Part shown: positions 8,126-18,357 of the stretch, piece after piece
Layout: the number at the start of each line of letters is the position of its first letter
Position numbering within the stretch: the first letter of the stretch is position 1
NCBI RefSeq assembly: GCF_002860125.1
Contig: NZ_PGVA01000029.1
Coordinates: 1-57,506, forward strand
DNA: 57,506 nt
Reading direction: 5' to 3'
From: Bacillus canaveralius
Lineage (GTDB): Bacteria; Bacillota; Bacilli; Bacillales; Cytobacillaceae
Position numbers and translations under genes: made by a program
Notes under the pieces: generated by a model
Told to the model about the DNA's origin: nothing
The model's database searches: none
The model's input: the letters and a program-made list of their open reading frames with translations, nothing else

Positions 8126-10738
8126 CTAATAAATTTCATCAAAAATTGATGATGAGTTACCGTTATTAACCTGACTCCCAGAAATAATCCGATAATCCAT
8201 TTCACTTGCATTAGCTATTTCATTTGCGGCTTTCTCTTTAGCACGTACGATTGGATCATCAATTTTATTATCGCCCTTAACCTCGACAATCAGCATTTTC
8301 CCATCAGTTTTTTCGATTAAAAAATCGGGATAATAGCTTCTTACTGTGTTGGAGTCAGGGTCTATATATTGAATAAAGAAGTCCGACTGGCCGTGTGTCA
8401 GCATACCAGTAAAGTAAATCTTTTTTATATCCTCATGACAAACAATTTCTTCAAAAAATTTCTTCTCCGGCGTAGAATCAAAACAGTATGTGTCCAAATG
8501 GAAACTTTTGTCAACAAAGCCTTTAAAATTAGTGTCATTAATCTCAACTACCAGTTTAGGGTTAGCTGTCATTTGATAATAGCCTTCTTTAGGTTCTTTA
8601 ACCAAATAAATCTCTTTCGTTTCCTTTTTCTCGTAACTTTCCAATGTATATAATTCGTTAAACAGTTTTGGAATAATTAAGTCATAGAGCAGTTCGTTAT
8701 ATTTATTGACGTAGTCCAATACCTTTTCGTACCCCTGCTTAGATCCAGCTAGAATTTTATGAAGCTCAATGCATGAGCGATTTAAGTATCTTGATATTTC
8801 GGCCACAAGTGTAAGTTCGCTGAACTCTCTTTTTTCACGGAAGTCAGAGAGATCCTCACTAACTTTTCTATTAATCTTTCCGCCAACTAATCCACTTTGT
8901 TCTATATGAATCAATTTGTATTTTTCAAGATCGACTTTCTCAAATTCAAAGTCAACTGCATTAACGAGCTCTTTTTCTTTTAATTCGTGTAGCTTCTTCT
9001 TACGATTTACTTTTAATTTAACTGAAGGCGGCACTAATTTAATAGTATAGGTCTCATTAACACTGTCTTTTTTGGACAGCTCATCGATACTCATCCGGAA
9101 GTTTTGCTTTAATTCCTCTTCAAGAATTTGCATATTTTCTTCTGAAAGATAAACATTCGCTCGTTCCTGAACACTTCCAATTGCCCTCAAACATCTCATT
9201 GTGGCCTGTAAAACAAAGATCTTAGACTTCGGTTTTCTAAATAACGAAACACCAAATAATGATCTACAATTCCATCCTTCTCGCCCTTTGTTTACCAGAA
9301 GAATAAATTGTTTATCTGATGAAGGGTTATCCAACCGATTAAATTCTCGTATGTCATCGTTTGTCGTTAACTTGTCATCGCCGACATTTACTAATATTTT
9401 ATGAAGCGGTATATTTAATTCGTTTAATATCTCTTCCAAAGCTGGCTTTAACTCATTCTTGAGTTCCTCAATCGTACTAGCAAAGATGGCCAACTTCGGC
9501 AGCATGCCTTCATAACGGTTTTCACCGTAATTTTCCCAGAATCCTTTGACTGAAAGGTTCAAAAACTCCTTTGATTTAGGATTCGTGTATCCATTAACAG
9601 TAACCTTTTTTAGATACTTTTTATCAATAGCATCTTTTAAACCATATGCATATACAACCTCAGGAAAGACTTCTTTTCCAGCGTATGGTGTACCGGTATA
9701 GTTGTAGCAAGCCACTACCGATGTTCCTGATTTCTCTAAAGACTTTGCCAATTCATTGATTGTTAGTCTTAAACTTGTTTTGGCCGTTTTCAAACCCATA
9801 TCCTTTGCTAAAACATTACCGAATGAATGATGGGCTTCATCGACGAATATTCCTAGTTGCTCAAGCCTAGTTAGCTTGGAAAACCTCTGATTGTCGATTA
9901 ACTCTCCTTCATCCTCTGGCTGAGCAAATCCATATAGATCAGCTATGTCATCATATGCGGATCCTTTATCAAAAGACGGGGCACTGAATAGTTGATCAAT
10001 TTTACTTTTTTCTTTATGCTGTCGCTTTAAAATAATTTTTTGTGTATTAGAGATAATAATATTATATTTTGAACGGTCAATTGTGTTTAAAGTTGTACCG
10101 GTATCCTCTAAAAAATGAATTTTTAAGTGTGTATTAAGCCAGCTTAAATACTCGGATGGCACAACTTTTGCTCTATCGAACGTTTGAATTTCTTTAAGTG
10201 ATTGCAACACCGTTTTATCTGGCGCGAACACCAGTGCATTATGACAATATTTTTTATCCTTTGGAAATTTATTGGCCAATAAGAATTCATAAAAGATGCA
10301 AGTTGCCATCAAAATGGTTTTTCCTGTACCCATTGTTAAAGCAAAGATATAGTTTGGATAATCCTGAGCAAATTTTTTCATGCGGGCAAATACACTTTTA
10401 TACTGTTCCACATCAATACTAAATATGGTACCTTGCTCGCCAACTGTAAATCCAAAATCAGTTCTCTTCTCAAATCCATTTTTCCTGTAATACCAATCCT
10501 CAAATGTCTGATGGACTTGTCTATTATCTAGGTATTCCTTAAAGAAAATGTACATTTCCAAAGCTTCAAACTGAGGAGTTCGGAGATAAGAATCTGGATT
10601 TGTAGAATCATTAAAATCCAGAAACTTCTTTGACAGCGTGCGATAATTATTACGAATTCGACCACGATTTTCCTCGTAGAAATCCCTTAAATAATTGAAA
10701 AAAGCAAAGTCTAACGCGAATTCTTTTGTACTAGCCAT
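8126..10738 (-). CDS. res: Type III restriction enzyme, Res subunit (helicase-nuclease)
   Basis: 870 residues, normal for a type III Res subunit. SF2 helicase motifs are visible: Walker A TMGTGKT (about 138), DEAHHSF (about 302), and the C-terminal helicase half with NKGREGWNCRSLFG. A PD-(D/E)xK nuclease follows at the C-terminus (YYPDFLIE at about 803 and VEVKG at about 820). It would translocate or switch along DNA with ATP and cut near unmodified sites in complex with Mod. Its ATG overlaps the end of the mod gene by 8 bases, so the two are translationally coupled and last in a three-gene operon with the helicase gene at 15340. All key residues appear intact. Confidence 0.93.
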   Translation of the reverse strand: MASTKEFALDFAFFNYLRDFYEENRGRIRNNYRTLSKKFLDFNDSTNPDSYLRTPQFEALEMYIFFKEYLDNRQVHQTFEDWYYRKNGFEKRTDFGFTVGEQGTIFSIDVEQYKSVFARMKKFAQDYPNYIFALTMGTGKTILMATCIFYEFLLANKFPKDKKYCHNALVFAPDKTVLQSLKEIQTFDRAKVVPSEYLSWLNTHLKIHFLEDTGTTLNTIDRSKYNIIISNTQKIILKRQHKEKSKIDQLFSAPSFDKGSAYDDIADLYGFAQPEDEGELIDNQRFSKLTRLEQLGIFVDEAHHSFGNVLAKDMGLKTAKTSLRLTINELAKSLEKSGTSVVACYNYTGTPYAGKEVFPEVVYAYGLKDAIDKKYLKKVTVNGYTNPKSKEFLNLSVKGFWENYGENRYEGMLPKLAIFASTIEELKNELKPALEEILNELNIPLHKILVNVGDDKLTTNDDIREFNRLDNPSSDKQFILLVNKGREGWNCRSLFGVSLFRKPKSKIFVLQATMRCLRAIGSVQERANVYLSEENMQILEEELKQNFRMSIDELSKKDSVNETYTIKLVPPSVKLKVNRKKKLHELKEKELVNAVDFEFEKVDLEKYKLIHIEQSGLVGGKINRKVSEDLSDFREKREFSELTLVAEISRYLNRSCIELHKILAGSKQGYEKVLDYVNKYNELLYDLIIPKLFNELYTLESYEKKETKEIYLVKEPKEGYYQMTANPKLVVEINDTNFKGFVDKSFHLDTYCFDSTPEKKFFEEIVCHEDIKKIYFTGMLTHGQSDFFIQYIDPDSNTVRSYYPDFLIEKTDGKMLIVEVKGDNKIDDPIVRAKEKAANEIANASEMDYRIISGSQVNNGNSSSIFDEIY

Positions 10739-12458
10739 TGTCTATACTCACCTCAAATGATTCAGAGAGAAGATCAGTAATTTTTATCCGGATTGTTCCA
10801 ACATCCTCTGGGATCTCATAAATTCCTTTTACAAAATCATCTTTCTCAGGAATGTCAACGACAGCTGGCTCTAATACTGCTCCATCGTAATTCCAATCAA
10901 TCATTATCGACTCGACAAGCTCCTTCCAATCTTCAACATTCTCTTTCATAAGGCTCAGTTTTTGAAGAAGATTCATTGGGTAGAAATTCTTTACTACAAG
11001 TTTATTATTCTCAATTTCGATTTCTGCTTCTGAATCGCGCTTAAATTCAAGGTTTGATTTATCTCTCAAGATATCGACCACTTCAACATCCAATTTATAC
11101 CCTGTTTCCTGTTCTAAAACGGCTGCTAAATCTGGTTCGTGTCCCATACAGACTAGGAGCAATTTTTCTACGGGATGATTTGGTCTTTCTTGCTGCCGTT
11201 TTTCAAAAGTTTTGTAATCAAAATTGGTAATGAGTTCATTTAAATCAGCTTTAGTAGCAATTCTGTTGACCGGCATAAGTTTCACCATACGCCCATCTTT
11301 TTCACCATCATACAGTACGTTGTTATATATTGGTTGTATTTCTAATGCTTCAATCAGAAGCTCCTTTGCTTGTACTGGATTACGGAAAACCTCATAATTA
11401 TTAACATTAAAAATTTCAAAACCAGGGATTACTTCCTCTGTTTTGTCTAATATTTTTATTAATCTTTTTGTAGTAGTCTGTATAGCCCCTAAGTTAATGT
11501 CTGCGCCAATAAAGCGACGTCCAAGTTTCATAGCAACAGTTTGTGTTGTGCCCGATCCCATAAAGCAGTCAAAAATTAAGTCGCCAGGACTACTTGAAGC
11601 TTCTATTATTCGCTGTAACAGTTTTTCAGGCTTTTGTGTAGGATATCCTGTGGGCTCAATTTTATCAGCTGGTTGCAGCATCGATAATTTCCAAACATCA
11701 TCTATAGTTCTATGAGTCGAATCAATATAAACAATATTTCCTTCTTCGTCCTTTGCATTAACAAGCGATTGAGTCTCACTACTCCAAACCCTTTTGATTT
11801 GTCGGATTGGTGTTTCTCTTAATTCCCTAATTTTATTAAATGTAAATTCTTTTGATTTCGTATAAATCAAAATATTATCGTGATTTGATGCAAATCTATT
11901 AATATTCCCCTGCATCTTATTGTAGTAATGCCATATAATCTCGTTTTTAAACGCCTGCGGACCAAATATTTCATCAAGTATGCATCGAATATATCCACTT
12001 TTATGCCAGTCACAATGAACATAGATGGTTCCCGTATCAGATAGTAACTCTTTTAATAACACTATTCTTTCATAAATAAATTGAAGAAAATCATCATTAC
12101 TCCAAATATCAGTATATTGTTTTTCTTCAAAAGAGCTAAGGTCACTGTCAATCCGTTTTCCTTTAAGTTTAATTCGTTTTTTGTAGTCTGCCTTAGAATC
12201 ATATGGCGGATCAATGTATATTAAATCTATTTTCCCTCTATATTCTTTCAATAAGTGACTCATCACCTGTAGATTATCTCCCCAAAATATCTTGTTTATC
12301 CAACTATCTACAGCTTCTCCATGAGTCTCTTTTAATTGTGCAGGATAATATTGCGTTGAACTAAACGGGCGTTTCCCCTGCCAATTCAACATGGGATATC
12401 CTTTAATTGGCTCAAATTCGTATTTGTCCACGTTTATGGACTCTTCATATTTACTCAA
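10731..12458 (-). CDS. mod: Type III DNA methyltransferase, Mod subunit
   Basis: 575 residues. The catalytic motif IV is DPPY (about 82) and the SAM-binding motif I is FMGSGTT (about 302); this order (IV before I) marks a beta-class adenine-N6 methyltransferase, the class used by type III systems. The region between them would hold the target-recognition domain, so the recognition site cannot be told from sequence. The start codon lies 15 bases after the helicase gene's stop and the end overlaps res, which makes one operon. No homopolymer or short repeat that would suggest phase variation was seen. Confidence 0.93.
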   Translation of the reverse strand: MSKYEESINVDKYEFEPIKGYPMLNWQGKRPFSSTQYYPAQLKETHGEAVDSWINKIFWGDNLQVMSHLLKEYRGKIDLIYIDPPYDSKADYKKRIKLKGKRIDSDLSSFEEKQYTDIWSNDDFLQFIYERIVLLKELLSDTGTIYVHCDWHKSGYIRCILDEIFGPQAFKNEIIWHYYNKMQGNINRFASNHDNILIYTKSKEFTFNKIRELRETPIRQIKRVWSSETQSLVNAKDEEGNIVYIDSTHRTIDDVWKLSMLQPADKIEPTGYPTQKPEKLLQRIIEASSSPGDLIFDCFMGSGTTQTVAMKLGRRFIGADINLGAIQTTTKRLIKILDKTEEVIPGFEIFNVNNYEVFRNPVQAKELLIEALEIQPIYNNVLYDGEKDGRMVKLMPVNRIATKADLNELITNFDYKTFEKRQQERPNHPVEKLLLVCMGHEPDLAAVLEQETGYKLDVEVVDILRDKSNLEFKRDSEAEIEIENNKLVVKNFYPMNLLQKLSLMKENVEDWKELVESIMIDWNYDGAVLEPAVVDIPEKDDFVKGIYEIPEDVGTIRIKITDLLSESFEVSIDNG

Positions 12459-12472
12459 TGGAATTTCTCTCC

Positions 12473-15340
12473 TTACAATTTCTTATCACAATAAAAGCGA
12501 ATATCACAGTTACCACAATGTTTTATTGGTCGCTCTTTAATTGAAAAGTCCTTGTTCTCTATTCGTTTAACAATTTTATCAAAAGTTGTGATTGTTTGAT
12601 CAATGGATCGTGTATCTTTAGGAAATGACACATACGGGCTGCTATTTTCTTCGCCAGTGTAATACAGATGCATCTTGCTCACTGTTTGACCTGTTCTTTC
12701 TTCAACTAGATGAGCATACACTTCCAGTTGGCGCTTATAGTGATTAAGTATATCAGAATCCCTAGCCATATCTGGTTTTTTTTCTGATTTAAAATCTACA
12801 ATCTCTACTGTATCATTTTCACCGCGAATTAAATCAATCGTTCCCTTTAAAATATAGTCGTCTTTTACTAAAGAAACATCCACTTCAGCTTCTTTAATAT
12901 GAGACCAGCTATTGTTTTGACGGTCTACGTATTTCAGAACCTGTTTTAACGCTGCTGCTTGTGTTTGGGGAGCCAAATAAACACGCTCTCTTATAACGAG
13001 ATTACTGTAATTAGAATTAAACCAGTCTTGAATATTCCCTTCATTAATTAAAGATTCCTCGCCTCGAAGAGCTGATTTATGAATATCCTCAATAGTCTGA
13101 TGAACAAGTGTACCAAACAAAGTTGCCCCCTGCCGAACAGGCGCAAATTCAAATTCTTTATAAAATTTGTACTGCAAGGCACACGATTCAAAAATATTAA
13201 TGTGAGACGTGAAAGAATACTCTTTTTTAATATTCATATCTTTTATATGTTCAAGATCCAGATCAAAAATAGTATCTATTTCTCTCCAGCTTTTAAGTGT
13301 ACTATAAGATTCTGCAAATGGCTTTGATGGAACATTTCTAGAACCACGGCCGCTAGACTTGTTTTCTTGGCAGCTTAGTACAAGAAGATTCTGAGACCTT
13401 GAATAAGCAGTATAATATAGCCTCCAAAAATCGTACTTTTTTGTTTGATCCAATGGTTCGAATGGTTCTTTTCGATAGTAGCCTTGTTGGAGAATTTCGT
13501 CTAAGTCACTGTATTGTTTTCTAGGAACAGCGTCTAATGAACCGACTATAACGACTGGAAATTCTAACCCCTTTGATTGGTGAATTGTTAAAAATGAGAC
13601 ACATCCGCTCGGTGCATATTCTGATTCATCCTCGTACTCATTTATCCCGCCATTAATTAGGAACCTCAAGTATTGATTAAAGAAAGTCGTTAAGTGGTTG
13701 TTAATTGTCTTCGGAGTAAAAACTGTTACCCGGTGCAGATACTCAAATTTTGTTAATAGCTTTGAAAATAAAGACAGGTTTCGTACTGCCCTGCTGTCTT
13801 TTACTTTATATGAATCCTGCTCCAAATAACGATTAAACAAATCGAACTGTAGTAATTGGTAAAAAAGGCTAGCAAACGAGTAATCAGTATTTTGCTGCAG
13901 ATTCATATGCTTCTGTGCTCTGCGCTGGCACCACTTTAACAATTCTTTGTTTTCTGGATTTCTTAGTTCATCTGCAAATTCCCTCAAATAAAGGTCATAA
14001 GTTTCCCACTCCGGTAAATGTGCATGGTCGTTCCATTTTCTCACATGAGGAAATTGCGGAAAAAGAAACATGAAAGCTCCGATGAGGAGGCGTACTTCTT
14101 CTCTTTCGAAAAACATGTTGGACCGTGGAGAATAGACAGGGATGCTCCTTTCCTCTAAATAATTGGCCAGTGCAACGACCTTACTACTCTTAACAGACCG
14201 GAATAAGAAGGCGACTTGATTCCAGTCAGTCAACTGCCCTTTTTCTTTCATAGAAATAAGAAATTGGTATACTTCTTCTTCCCAATTTCCCAAACCATCT
14301 TCACCTGATACTTTTACCACTGTTCTGCTGTGTGGGTGAAGCCCTTCATGAGCTTCGATTTTTTTATCGTATCTAAATGTTTTTCCTTCATGAGTCCAAT
14401 TATTTTGTTGCATCCACTGATTATAAAATTGAATAATCATAGGATGAGAGCGATAGTTAACAGACAGCTCAACCTGTTTACATTGGCCTTTTTCAAACTT
14501 TAACGGAAATTCTAAAATGTTACGAATCGTTGCTCCTCGGAAACGATAAAGGCCCTGGTCATCATCCCCTACTACACAAATATTTTGTCTTTTACCCGCC
14601 AATAAAAAGATGATTTCTTCTTGAATCGTATTTGTATCCTGATATTCATCGATCATAAGATACTGGAGTTTTTCACTTAGCTGCTCCGTAATCTCAGGAT
14701 GCTCCTGTAACAAGTGATAAGCCTCTAATTGAATCGTAGAAAAATCCAGTGCGTTTTCTTCCTCCAAATGCTGCTGATATAGCTCGTAACAAAAGCCTAA
14801 AGCCTGAATCTGCAGTTCAGATGAGCATTTCAATTTTTCCACGTTCAGCATTTCCTCACTGATTTTATTGATCCATTGTAAAAGCGTTGCTGCATTCTTC
14901 CATCGTGAAGACCTTTCACTGATTATTAGTTCAATGTTTGACAACTGTAAATATTGGTTCATTTTCTGATAAAGAAAATATTGTTGATCAAATTGATCCA
15001 TCAGCATAAAATTTTTCTTAAGTCTTGTAAACTCTCGATTTTCCTCTAAAATGCGTAAACAAATTGAATGAATCGTACCTAAATACATTTCATTTAAATT
15101 AAAGAAAATACCTGTGTCATGTAGACGATTCGATACACGCGTCATTAATTCCTGAGCGGCTTTTTCCGTAAACGTAGCGACCAAAATGTTTTCTGCCGCA
15201 ACATTCTTTTCAGTAATTAAATGATATATCCTTTCAACAAGTGTAAATGTCTTACCAGAACCCGGCCCGGCGATAATAAGTACTGGCCCCTCTGTAGTTT
15301 CGACTGCTTTTTGTTGTTTAATATTTAGACCTTTCGACAT
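12473..15340 (-). CDS. UvrD/Rep-type helicase with C-terminal RecB/AddB-like nuclease domain
   Basis: 955 residues. SF1A motifs: AGPGSGKT (about 24-31), DEYQDT (about 232), GDDDQGLYRFRGA and the C-terminal motifs VSFLTIHQSKGLEFP and LYYTAYSRSQ. A PD-(D/E)xK nuclease follows: GTIDLI and IVDFKSEKK (about 848). A Cys in FESCALQYK plus CGNCDIRFYC at the extreme C-terminus could hold an iron-sulfur cluster, as in AddB and Cas4. It is therefore a single-chain helicase-nuclease, not a housekeeping PcrA or AddA. It is the first gene of the operon with mod and res (15-base gap), with a ribosome site GGTGGGG. A joint role with the type III enzyme, such as degrading cut DNA, is inference. Confidence 0.9.
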   Translation of the reverse strand: MSKGLNIKQQKAVETTEGPVLIIAGPGSGKTFTLVERIYHLITEKNVAAENILVATFTEKAAQELMTRVSNRLHDTGIFFNLNEMYLGTIHSICLRILEENREFTRLKKNFMLMDQFDQQYFLYQKMNQYLQLSNIELIISERSSRWKNAATLLQWINKISEEMLNVEKLKCSSELQIQALGFCYELYQQHLEEENALDFSTIQLEAYHLLQEHPEITEQLSEKLQYLMIDEYQDTNTIQEEIIFLLAGKRQNICVVGDDDQGLYRFRGATIRNILEFPLKFEKGQCKQVELSVNYRSHPMIIQFYNQWMQQNNWTHEGKTFRYDKKIEAHEGLHPHSRTVVKVSGEDGLGNWEEEVYQFLISMKEKGQLTDWNQVAFLFRSVKSSKVVALANYLEERSIPVYSPRSNMFFEREEVRLLIGAFMFLFPQFPHVRKWNDHAHLPEWETYDLYLREFADELRNPENKELLKWCQRRAQKHMNLQQNTDYSFASLFYQLLQFDLFNRYLEQDSYKVKDSRAVRNLSLFSKLLTKFEYLHRVTVFTPKTINNHLTTFFNQYLRFLINGGINEYEDESEYAPSGCVSFLTIHQSKGLEFPVVIVGSLDAVPRKQYSDLDEILQQGYYRKEPFEPLDQTKKYDFWRLYYTAYSRSQNLLVLSCQENKSSGRGSRNVPSKPFAESYSTLKSWREIDTIFDLDLEHIKDMNIKKEYSFTSHINIFESCALQYKFYKEFEFAPVRQGATLFGTLVHQTIEDIHKSALRGEESLINEGNIQDWFNSNYSNLVIRERVYLAPQTQAAALKQVLKYVDRQNNSWSHIKEAEVDVSLVKDDYILKGTIDLIRGENDTVEIVDFKSEKKPDMARDSDILNHYKRQLEVYAHLVEERTGQTVSKMHLYYTGEENSSPYVSFPKDTRSIDQTITTFDKIVKRIENKDFSIKERPIKHCGNCDIRFYCDKKL

Positions 15341-15679
15341 TTAATCCCCACCTAATTATTCTAATTTACATGCTGACTTACCTAATTCTTATTAATGCAT
15401 CGCACTAGCAAATTTCATAACCTGTATCTCATACTTACTCTTTTGAGTTTTATTCTTCCATAAATAAATCATATGTTATTTTTGATATATCAGATATTTA
15501 GTCGAAATATTCCAACTATTATAGTATCATATTTTCTGAAAATCATGTAATTATTACCATTTGCATAATGTTTTTCATGTAAAAGTGTTGAGATGCCACA
15601 AATGTGACAGAAGGTCATGTTTATAGACCTGATCAAGTGTTTGCGTAGTATTACGATTCGGAAGGAAAAAGGGGAAAAT

Positions 15680-15990
15680 GACGACAAAAAGCAGCCTTCA
15701 CGGCTGCTGTCCTTTTTGGCCTTTATTCTTTTCATCTCGCCTCTTTCAAGTCTCCCGGCTCGTTCGGTGCAGCGGAATGCCGCAAATGGAACAGGAACCT
15801 ACGGAATGTAGGCCGAGGGCCGTACAGACCGTGGTTATCGGGCCATTTAGTGCCGAAGCGACACGTATGGAATGACAGAAGGGTGTATCTCCCTTTCTGT
15901 TCAGTCCGTAGTGCTGCCGCCCAACCCTTCCTTATGGACATGGAAGGTAATATGACGAATGCAGTGAATGCAGATATAACCGCATGAGTC
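15680..15990 (-). ncRNA. Candidate structured RNA (GC-rich, hairpin-dense, ends at a terminator)
   Basis: Between the helicase gene and the DUF3883 gene lies an 820-base stretch without a convincing gene. Within it, 15730-15960 is clearly richer in G+C than its surroundings and is full of hairpins on the minus strand: CAGAAAGGG/CCCTTCTG, CCTAC-ATTCC-GTAGG, GCGG-CATT-CCGC and GGCC-CTC-GGCC. It ends at a strong minus-strand terminator (15690-15708). Possible short reading frames here have the odd composition of translated RNA genes. I do not recognise the family, and the 5' end is unknown. Confidence 0.4.
15685..15708 (-). terminator. Terminator of the candidate RNA
   Basis: On the minus strand AGCAGCC-GTGAA-GGCTGCT is followed directly by TTTTTG. 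The plus strand also has a T run after the hairpin, so it may act both ways. Confidence 0.75.
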
Positions 15991-16174
15991 TTTATACCGA
16001 GATAAATAATATAAAGAGATGCCTTAGAGACATCGCTTTTTCTTGGCAATACAAGCAGCTAAAAACATTTAAATTAAATGGTTAAAGAGTTGACGAAAAC
16101 ATCTTTTCACTTTTTAATTAATTTTCTTTTAGAAATTTTAAAGGAGACCCGCAAGGTAAGCAGGCCGACTCATT

Positions 16175-17251
16175 TTAATATTTCAGTTTGTAACTAGTAG
16201 GCTCAAGACTAACTTTTTCGTTCTTGAATAATCGATAAGGATTCTTCAATATTTCTATTTTTGGATCATTTAATACATCTGCAACTCTGTAAATAAAATA
16301 TTTCTCTCCGTATTGTTTGGCTCTTTTCCATTCATTGGATGATATCTCAAATGAGTTACTCTTTCCTTTGCTAGATTTAACTTCTATATACTTTGGTCTC
16401 CCATCTAGTTCATATGATAAAATATCATAACCAGCACCGCTGTCATACTGTGAAACATGGGATGTTTTTTGAATTAAATCACGCCTATTATTATTTAATA
16501 GCCATTCTCTTTCATAGGCTAAAGCAAATTTTTCTCCAAGTATCCCTATTTCTTCCCATTGTTCCCTAAGTTCCTTATATCTAAATGCCGATATTTGATT
16601 TCCTGTAAAATCATACTCCACATCTTCAATCATTTGGTTTGTATGAAAATCAAGCACTTGTTCGGGCACTTCTCCTAAATCAATCCCTCTATTTCCTCTA
16701 CAATGAGCTAAGATCAGTGCAACTTTAAAGAAGTCTCTTATAAATCCCTCGGTTGTATATTTTTCTGACCATTGTTCTCTATTTGTGTCGTAAGTTCCAA
16801 TATGCCAATATTCAGCTCTCTTAGGTTCTTTGCGAAGCAATCCTTCTTCCTCTAATAGATCACACATGTTTCTTTTTATTCGTTGATTGTCCCCGCCTTG
16901 CCCGGATACTTTCACAATTTGCTTAAACTCAATTGTTGGTTCACTCGTTGTAAATCCTATTTTCTTAAGATGTAAACAAGTAATCTGGTAACTCTTATTA
17001 TCAGGTGTTCGTATTTCCAATCGGTATGGAGAAGCATCACTATTTTCCCAAAACTGAATCTGAAAGACATGATCTTTGTTATTGATTTTAAAAGAATATT
17101 CTAGAAAACTATCTTCATCATATATCTCATCTTCATTTAATTTAACAAAGGAAATCGATTGGTTATTAATATAAGTTTCTATTAAGTCAGGTGCTTCATT
17201 TAATAGACGTTTCAAAAATGAATCCAAAGCCTGCACAGATGATAGCAACAT
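16175..17251 (-). CDS. DUF3883 (PD-(D/E)xK-like) domain protein
   Basis: About 358 residues. The C-terminal third carries the DUF3883 signature: GYDILSYE followed by YIEVKSSKGK, the D and ExK of a nuclease-like fold, then an aromatic-rich end. The N-terminal two thirds are not recognised. DUF3883 domains are common in restriction and other defence islands. Two start codons are possible: ATG 17263 touches the AGGAG ribosome site, so ATG 17251, 12 bases downstream of it, is preferred. It stands between the candidate RNA and the ligase operon with its own upstream terminator boundary (17323-17355). Confidence 0.8.
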   Translation of the reverse strand: MLLSSVQALDSFLKRLLNEAPDLIETYINNQSISFVKLNEDEIYDEDSFLEYSFKINNKDHVFQIQFWENSDASPYRLEIRTPDNKSYQITCLHLKKIGFTTSEPTIEFKQIVKVSGQGGDNQRIKRNMCDLLEEEGLLRKEPKRAEYWHIGTYDTNREQWSEKYTTEGFIRDFFKVALILAHCRGNRGIDLGEVPEQVLDFHTNQMIEDVEYDFTGNQISAFRYKELREQWEEIGILGEKFALAYEREWLLNNNRRDLIQKTSHVSQYDSGAGYDILSYELDGRPKYIEVKSSKGKSNSFEISSNEWKRAKQYGEKYFIYRVADVLNDPKIEILKNPYRLFKNEKVSLEPTSYKLKY

Positions 17252-17322
17252 AATTTTAAACATCTCCTATAAACTATTTATAGGTATATAGTAACTCCTT
17301 TTCCAAATATTATATATAGAAA

Positions 17323-17355
17323 AAGATGACCCCTGTTCAATACAGAGATCATCTT
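17323..17355 (-). terminator. Terminator of the ligase gene
   Basis: On the minus strand AAGATGA...TCTGT pairs with ACAGG...TCATCTT, followed by TTTC. A second short hairpin (TCAGG-CTG-CCTGA, 17358-17370) with CCTTTTTTT would stop plus-strand transcripts. Confidence 0.65.
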
Positions 17356-17422
17356 CTTCAGGCTGCCTGACCTTTTTTTAAAATGCCCTATACATAGGGT
17401 ACATTTTAATTTGGATAGACGT

Positions 17423-18253
17423 TTAAGATATATATTCAACGAATGACGGGATCCTTAATAGCCCCGACTTCGTATAATTTCTGAATTTAACACGGCACTT
17501 AATCTTCGGTTCAATGAAGGTGAACTTTTTATCTTCATCCACAATCAAATCATGGTACTGGCCGTAGAATTCTTTCTTTGCAGCTGGTGTCATAAACTCC
17601 ATTATTCCACCAGGCTTAAGCTTACCATCTTCCTCAAAGGCCAACAGTAACCCGAACTCACCTTTTCTCAAGCCGGTGATTACCGCATCTGCATATTGAT
17701 AATTAATGACCTTCAGCCAATCGTGCGACCGTTTCTTTATCTGATACTTTGAATCGGCGCGCTTCAGTACAATTCCCTCAAGACCAATCTGCTTTACCAA
17801 ATCAAAATATGCCTGGCCGTTTCCGTACATCCACTGAATCTTTGCAATATGCTCATCATTATCGACGAGAGACTCGAGCAGCTCTTTCCTTTCGCGTAAC
17901 GGCAGATGGGCCACTTTCTCGCCTTTATGATATATCACATCGAATACACAATATTGAATGGCATGCCGGGATCGCTTCGATTGGAACCTCTCCATCATGG
18001 ACTCGAAGTCCGGTTTCCCCTCGTCATCCGAGACAATTAATTCTCCATCCAGGACTGTACCATCCGGAATGTCTATTTGCTGCAGCTCCGGGAACTTGGA
18101 AGTTACCTCGTTATTATGCCGCGTATATAACTTTATTTGATTATTAAATTTGGATAGCAACAAACGGATTCCATCAAGCTTGAGCTCCGTGATACACTCC
18201 TCGTTGTCAAACGGTTCGTCTGACTTGTGTAATAGCATTGGTGAAACAAACAC
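17423..18253 (-). CDS. ATP-dependent DNA ligase
   Basis: About 276 residues from a GTG at 18253, chosen because it follows AGGTG at 8 bases and gives the family-typical N-terminus (FVSPMLLHKSDEPF). Nucleotidyltransferase motifs: KLDGIR with the AMP-accepting Lys near residue 25, LDGELIV, FDVIYH, GLEGIVLK and WLKV, then an OB-fold domain ending in RVKFRNYTKSG. It seals nicks with ATP, unlike the NAD-dependent housekeeping LigA. Such small ligases occur in phages and with non-homologous end-joining; no Ku gene is seen here. It lies downstream of two small genes on the same strand and near the SOS-type genes YolD and YedK, so a repair role in the island is likely. Confidence 0.9.
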   Translation of the reverse strand: MFVSPMLLHKSDEPFDNEECITELKLDGIRLLLSKFNNQIKLYTRHNNEVTSKFPELQQIDIPDGTVLDGELIVSDDEGKPDFESMMERFQSKRSRHAIQYCVFDVIYHKGEKVAHLPLRERKELLESLVDNDEHIAKIQWMYGNGQAYFDLVKQIGLEGIVLKRADSKYQIKKRSHDWLKVINYQYADAVITGLRKGEFGLLLAFEEDGKLKPGGIMEFMTPAAKKEFYGQYHDLIVDEDKKFTFIEPKIKCRVKFRNYTKSGLLRIPSFVEYIS

Positions 18254-18337
18254 CTGACAATCACCTCTGCTTAATAGTAGCATGAAAGTAGCATTAACTC
18301 AGGCATGAAGGCGTATGTAAGTTATTCCTTTTATATA

Positions 18338-18357
18338 AAAAGCACCCCTTGGGGCTT
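18338..18357 (-). terminator. Terminator overlapping the stop codon of the 103-aa gene
   Basis: AAAGCCCC-AA-GGGGTGCTTT on the minus strand is followed by TTATAT. The stem begins at the TAA stop of the gene upstream. Confidence 0.65.

Noticed and set aside
15732-16049. 105-codon minus-strand frame as a protein gene
   Set aside because: Lies over the hairpin-rich GC block, has no ribosome site and has the unnatural composition of translated structured RNA.
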